A stretch of DNA of 64,000 nt, from contig JBEBWT010000003.1 of the NCBI GenBank assembly GCA_040392005.1, positions 1 to 64,000 of the forward strand. The letters are read 5' to 3'. The translations under genes and the position numbers were made by a program. The DNA comes from DASRQK01 sp040392005. GTDB taxonomy: Bacteria; Bacteroidota; Bacteroidia; Sphingobacteriales; Sphingobacteriaceae. Every line of letters begins with the position of its first letter. Position 1 is the stretch's first letter. Positions 60,723 through 64,000 of this stretch are shown here, one piece after another. The notes below the pieces were generated by a model, which ran no database searches, was not told where the DNA came from, and was given only the letters and a program-made list of their open reading frames with translations.

Positions 60723-61271
60723 TCATTGTGCCCCGGCCCGCTCGATGCGCAGCCCGGCGGCAACCACCTGCTTCAATGGGTTTTCCCGCATGTTCTGTTC
60801 CAGCGAAAGGATATATACGCCCGTATCCGGGAAAAAGTGATGGTCCCAGACCAATTGCCGGCTGGTATAAAGGTTGCCGCTGTGCTTCCCGGTCCACCGT
60901 CCGTCGGGCTCGGCCAGGATCAGTTCCACCCGCTTTGATACATTTTCAGGTATGAGCAGTCCGACACTTAGAGAGTCGGCTGCTAAAGCTGCAGATTCCC
61001 GTCTTTGGTGGATCACCAGATAAATATTGGCAAATCGGTACTGATCGGTATGCCTCAGATTGACATATACTTTATAGGGACCTTTTCTGTCTTTTACATG
61101 GATAGTAATTTCGGGCTGATGGGCCAAATCCCATGACCGGTCGGGAATGGGGAGAAATTGATCTGCCAGTACCTGTCCCCGGTTGCATCCCGCTGCGGTC
61201 AGACAGCCTGTTAAAACAAGCAGGCACAATCCCCATACAGGCCAGAACCCATTTTTATGCTTGCTGGTCAT
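60723..61271 (-). CDS. gldH: Gliding motility lipoprotein GldH
   Basis: A 182-residue lipoprotein of the GldH family, needed for gliding and linked to the type IX secretion/gliding machinery in Flavobacterium; in non-gliding species it is kept for unknown reasons. ATG 61271 gives a signal peptide with Cys at about 23 or 30 (TGC or TAAGC lipobox). Then FLPIPDRSWDLAHQPEITIHVKD is absent of long runs here but recognisable in parts: IPDRSWDLAHQPEITI and YVNLRHTDQYRFANIYL are GldH-like. The same frame stays open for 131 codons upstream, but only because it runs antisense-free through the low-complexity tail of ricT. It overlaps ricT by 17 bp. Confidence 0.82.
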   Translation of the reverse strand: MTSKHKNGFWPVWGLCLLVLTGCLTAAGCNRGQVLADQFLPIPDRSWDLAHQPEITIHVKDRKGPYKVYVNLRHTDQYRFANIYLVIHQRRESAALAADSLSVGLLIPENVSKRVELILAEPDGRWTGKHSGNLYTSRQLVWDHHFFPDTGVYILSLEQNMRENPLKQVVAAGLRIERAGAQ

Positions 61272-62763
61272 TGTTCCCGGGTTTACCCTTGCTTCCCCCG
61301 GACGGTCGTCTCCGGCCCCTTCTGTCTTTCCCTGCTTCATTTCTTCCGGCCTCCCGATCACCGCTTTTCGCAGAAATCCCGTCTCCACTGCCATTACCGC
61401 CGCCATTGCCTCCACTGCTATTTCTGCCAGCAGGGTTATTTGCATTATTTGCATCGCCACGGTCCGTAGGTTTATTCCGGTTGCCTTTCCGGCCACTACC
61501 GCCACCGCCTTGCTTATTGCTCTGTCTGTCCCCCTCTTTGGCAGTTGCGCTGCCGGAGGCAGCAGAACCCGTCGGCCTCCTGTTCCCTCCGTCCCGCTCA
61601 CCGCCAATGCCACCCTGTTTATTCCGGGAGTTCTTGCTCTTTTTGCGCTTCTTGTTTTTATCATCCAGCCGGGTCAGACTTTCCTGCCCCACCACATTCT
61701 CATAATCAAAAGTAGCTGTTTTGTCCACCTGAGCCTCCTCCATTTCCATGCCCAATTCCTCCGGTTTCTGTCCGGATTCATTGAGTTTTTTGATCTCCTT
61801 CACCCGATCTACCGAGATGGCCATCCAGCTTTCCTCACCCGGATGACTGAACCACATGATCTTTTTGAAAATATCGGTTTTTTGCAAAAATGCAATTCCG
61901 CGCTGTGTTTCGATCCGGTCCACATTGTTCGGGATATCTTTCAGTGCATCCATATAGCTGTCCAGTTCATAGTTGAGGCAGCATTTCAGCTTTCCGCATT
62001 GTCCGGCCAGCTTCAGGGTGTTGAGAGAAAGGTTTTGGTAGCGCGCAGCCGAGGTGGACACCGTCTTGAAATCGGTCAGCCAGGTAGAACAGCACAATTC
62101 CCGTCCGCAGGATCCTATACCACCAAGACGACTGGCTTCCTGCCGCATGCCGATCTGCCGCATTTCGATCCGGATACGGAAGGACTCAGCCATCTTTTTG
62201 ATCAGCTCCCGAAAATCCACCCGGCCTTCGGCCGTATAATAAAAGGTAGCTTTGGTTTTGTCCCCCTGGTAATCCACATCACTGATCTTCATCGAAAGAC
62301 CGAGGTTCAGGGCGAGGGTGCGGGCCTTGTGCATGGTTTCCCATTCCAGATCCTTGGCAGCCTGCCATTTGGTAATATCGTGTTCCGAAGGTTTCCGATA
62401 GACTTTCTTATCAATGTCTTCCTGCCTGGTCCGGCTTTTCTTGATCTGCAGCCGCACCAGCTCCCCGGTCAGGGAAATATGGCCCAGATCATAACCGCCG
62501 GTCGGGGACTCCACCACGACCGGTTCACCCATTTCCAGGTAGAGATTTTCGTGATTGATATAAAAATCTTTTCTCGAACCCTTGAATCTGACTTCTACAA
62601 TATTAAAAGGTTTATAATTTGTTGGCATGTCCATATGGCTCAGCCAATCGTAAACGTCCAGTTTATTACATCCGCTCGTCATGCAGGCGCCATTGTTTTG
62701 ACAACCCGCTGGTGTAGAACCACTTCCACAACCACCGCCGGATGCACATCCATTGCATCCCAT
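61255..62763 (-). CDS. ricT: PSP1 domain protein RicT (YaaT-like) with basic low-complexity tail
   Basis: A 502-residue cytoplasmic protein. The PSP1/RicT domain (about 45-330) contains RVDFRELIKKMAESFRIRIE, MRQIGMRQEASRLGGIGSCG and the four-Cys pattern CGRELCC ... CGKLKCC that binds an iron-sulfur cluster in the Bacillus RicAFT complex, which guides RNA processing by RNase Y. The N-terminus has a separate Cys-rich Gly/Ser region (first 35 residues with seven Cys). The last about 125 residues are Gly/Asn/Arg/Lys-rich low complexity (GGNGGGNGSGDG and similar), suggesting RNA binding. Position between holB and gldH is usual in Bacteroidota. Confidence 0.88.
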   Translation of the reverse strand: MGCNGCASGGGCGSGSTPAGCQNNGACMTSGCNKLDVYDWLSHMDMPTNYKPFNIVEVRFKGSRKDFYINHENLYLEMGEPVVVESPTGGYDLGHISLTGELVRLQIKKSRTRQEDIDKKVYRKPSEHDITKWQAAKDLEWETMHKARTLALNLGLSMKISDVDYQGDKTKATFYYTAEGRVDFRELIKKMAESFRIRIEMRQIGMRQEASRLGGIGSCGRELCCSTWLTDFKTVSTSAARYQNLSLNTLKLAGQCGKLKCCLNYELDSYMDALKDIPNNVDRIETQRGIAFLQKTDIFKKIMWFSHPGEESWMAISVDRVKEIKKLNESGQKPEELGMEMEEAQVDKTATFDYENVVGQESLTRLDDKNKKRKKSKNSRNKQGGIGGERDGGNRRPTGSAASGSATAKEGDRQSNKQGGGGSGRKGNRNKPTDRGDANNANNPAGRNSSGGNGGGNGSGDGISAKSGDREAGRNEAGKDRRGRRRPSGGSKGKPGNNDQQA

Positions 62764-62773
62764 AATCTATTGT

Positions 62774-63919
62774 TTATATAATTGAGTCCGCTTTCTGGCG
62801 GAACGTATTGTACTTAAATAATAAAACCAAACGCAAAGATAAATCTAAAAACAATAACTTGGCGTTGGCATTGCGTTCTATATGAAAAATTGACTCTTCC
62901 AGCAAGTCAATCATGGCTTCAATCTGTTCCAGGGCGTAATTTGCCGAAAATTTTTCTACAAAATTTTTTGCCCGGCCGGAAATTGGCTGAATAGCACCCA
63001 CCCCTGACTTTTCCAGTACCGCTGCCCGCATCATGGATAGGGTGTAGCGCAGAAAGCTCTTCTGATTTTCCCTGCCGAGGCCAGCCAGCTCCGCTTCGCA
63101 ACAGGCGATCATGGATTTCCCCGAATCCGTCACACAATAGCGCAGCCACTGTACCATCAATTCAAAGAAGGGCTCCTCCAATTCCTCCGCAAAACGCCGG
63201 GCCTGTGCCATGTTGCCGTCACTCATCAGGGCTATTTCCTCCACCTGACTGGCCTTCAGATCGAAATGTCTATTCAGATAAGCGGCTATGTCCTGAGCAG
63301 TATAGGGCCTGATCTTGACCAGTTGGGTCCGGGAAAGGATGGTGGTCAGGATCCGGTCCGTGTTTTCGGAAACCAGCAGGAACAGGGTCTTTTCAGGCGG
63401 CTCCTCGATCAGTTTGAGCAAGGCATTACCCTGTTTGTCCAGGTATTCGGGCAGCCACATGATCAGTACCTTATATTCTGCTTCGAAAGCTTTCAGACTC
63501 AGTTTTTTGATAATGTCATGAGCCTCAGCGATATTGATATTGGCCTGTTTGTTTTCCACCTCCGAATGGGCACGCCAGTCGTCCATGCCCAGATAGGGAT
63601 TCTTTTGCAGTGCTTCCCGCCAGGTCTGCACAAAGGTCGCCGCCGTATCATCCTTGTGTTTTGCAAAAAAGGGGTAGGAAAAATGCAGATCGGGGTGTAT
63701 ATATTTATGGTACTTCCTGCAATTGGCACATTCCCCGCAACTATCCTCTGCACTCCGGTTGGTACAATTGAGGTATTGGGCATAGGCAATGGCCAGCGTC
63801 AGTCCCCCGTTCCCCTCCGGGCCGGAAAAAAGCTGTGCATGACTCACCCGGTTCTCACGAACGGTTCCGATCAATTGGCTTTTGCTATTTTCTTGTCCCT
63901 GAATATCCTTAAACTGCAT
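62774..63919 (-). CDS. holB: DNA polymerase III delta' subunit
   Basis: A 381-residue clamp-loader subunit. ATG 63919 (MQFKDIQGQENSK) is chosen over the open frame to 63997, since homology starts there and a -7 element lies between. AAA+ core: degenerate P-loop FSGPEGNGGLTLA (GxxGxGK lost, as usual in delta'), the zinc-finger CGECANC plus an upstream Cys, VLIMWLPEYLDKQGNALLKLIEEPP and SRTQLVKIRPY. Eleven bp upstream of ricT on the same strand. Confidence 0.92.
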   Translation of the reverse strand: MQFKDIQGQENSKSQLIGTVRENRVSHAQLFSGPEGNGGLTLAIAYAQYLNCTNRSAEDSCGECANCRKYHKYIHPDLHFSYPFFAKHKDDTAATFVQTWREALQKNPYLGMDDWRAHSEVENKQANINIAEAHDIIKKLSLKAFEAEYKVLIMWLPEYLDKQGNALLKLIEEPPEKTLFLLVSENTDRILTTILSRTQLVKIRPYTAQDIAAYLNRHFDLKASQVEEIALMSDGNMAQARRFAEELEEPFFELMVQWLRYCVTDSGKSMIACCEAELAGLGRENQKSFLRYTLSMMRAAVLEKSGVGAIQPISGRAKNFVEKFSANYALEQIEAMIDLLEESIFHIERNANAKLLFLDLSLRLVLLFKYNTFRQKADSII

Positions 63920-63944
63920 GCCGGATTTCTTGTTGTGTAAACAG

Positions 63945-63952
63945 CAAATATA
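63945..63952 (-). promoter_or_regulatory. -7 element for the holB-ricT-gldH operon
   Basis: TATATTTG on the minus strand, an exact TAnnTTTG, 25 bp before the holB ATG. The last 48 bp of the window hold no other feature. Confidence 0.45.
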
Positions 63953-64000
63953 AGGGATACGTGGCAGAATGTCCGCATGAGATTTTTTCTTTATCAATCT

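Noticed and set aside
61271..61664. N-terminal extension of gldH by 131 residues
   Set aside because: The frame is open only because it lies in another frame of the low-complexity ricT tail; the lipoprotein signal peptide starts at 61271.
61183..62781. 532-codon open frame antisense to ricT and gldH
   Set aside because: Produced by the composition of the real minus-strand genes; no signal of coding in its translation.
1..64000. Defence systems, toxin-antitoxin pairs, prophage or insertion sequences
   Set aside because: No transposase, integrase, restriction, Cas or toxin-like gene could be recognised in either strand; the dinD remnant is the only gene of a mobile kind.

Overview
The window looks like ordinary chromosome of a member of the phylum Bacteroidota. 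Marker features are a SusC/SusD outer-membrane pair, the gliding lipoprotein GldH, the Bacteroidota-only ribosomal protein bL38 (DUF4295) next to L28 and L33, bacillithiol synthesis (BshC), an ATP synthase operon that stops after the gamma subunit, and many copies of the phylum's -7 promoter element TAnnTTTG. The moderately high GC of most genes would fit Saprospiria or a similar environmental lineage, but that placement is inference. I see no rRNA, CRISPR array, insertion sequence, prophage or recognisable defence system.

Layout. 1-290: a terminator from a gene to the left, then a 43-bp repeat whose second copy forms an inverted repeat with the end of the first gene. 288-8506 (minus): a compact peptidoglycan turnover cluster, in transcription order nagA, a NagX-like acyltransferase, an AmiC-type amidase, a DigH/GHL10-type glycosyl hydrolase and a lipid-free secreted protein that fuses a class C-like and a class A-like serine hydrolase. 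8702-10312: secreted M28 peptidase. 10570-18420: housekeeping genes (folE, rlmD, an RsmF-like rRNA methyltransferase, an NAD-dependent epimerase/reductase, a phosphoserine phosphatase fused to a stripped-down SerA, 5-formyl-THF cyclo-ligase). 18665-28894: secreted or membrane proteins (PIG-L deacetylase, a Na+/solute symporter with a 40-residue companion, AmpD-like amidase, DUF3078 protein, M14 peptidase) and a NifU-like protein.

28999-35929: rpmB-rpmG-bL38, ftsY, rimO, an aspartic protease with PDZ domain, bshC and recO. 36013-36690: a frameshifted, 5'-truncated dinD remnant. 36921-39482 (minus): feoA-feoB and a cysteine-rich FeoB partner. 39610-47182: a Pif1-like helicase directly followed by the ATP synthase genes (AtpI-like protein, atpB, E, F, H, A, G), with a strong terminator-like hairpin between atpE and atpF. 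47407-50361: an ECF sigma factor, its probable membrane anti-sigma partner with a HEAT-like periplasmic part, a DUF4097-like secreted protein and an SMR exporter. 50470-50541: tRNA-Arg(CCT). 50962-56565: a self-contained, AT-richer SusC-SusD-DUF1735 nutrient uptake operon without enzymes or regulator. 56785-63919: LUD-domain protein, ftsH, rsfS (minus), birA (plus), then gldH, ricT and holB (minus).

The most interesting points are the peptidoglycan cluster with its double serine-hydrolase fusion, the SerB-deltaSerA fusion that has lost the NAD-binding domain, a recurring TAnnTTTG-N5-ATG arrangement predicting leaderless transcripts, a perfect hairpin that joins the rimO stop to the start of the next gene, and the intra-operon terminator after atpE. 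No clearly new multi-gene system was found; these are the best candidates.
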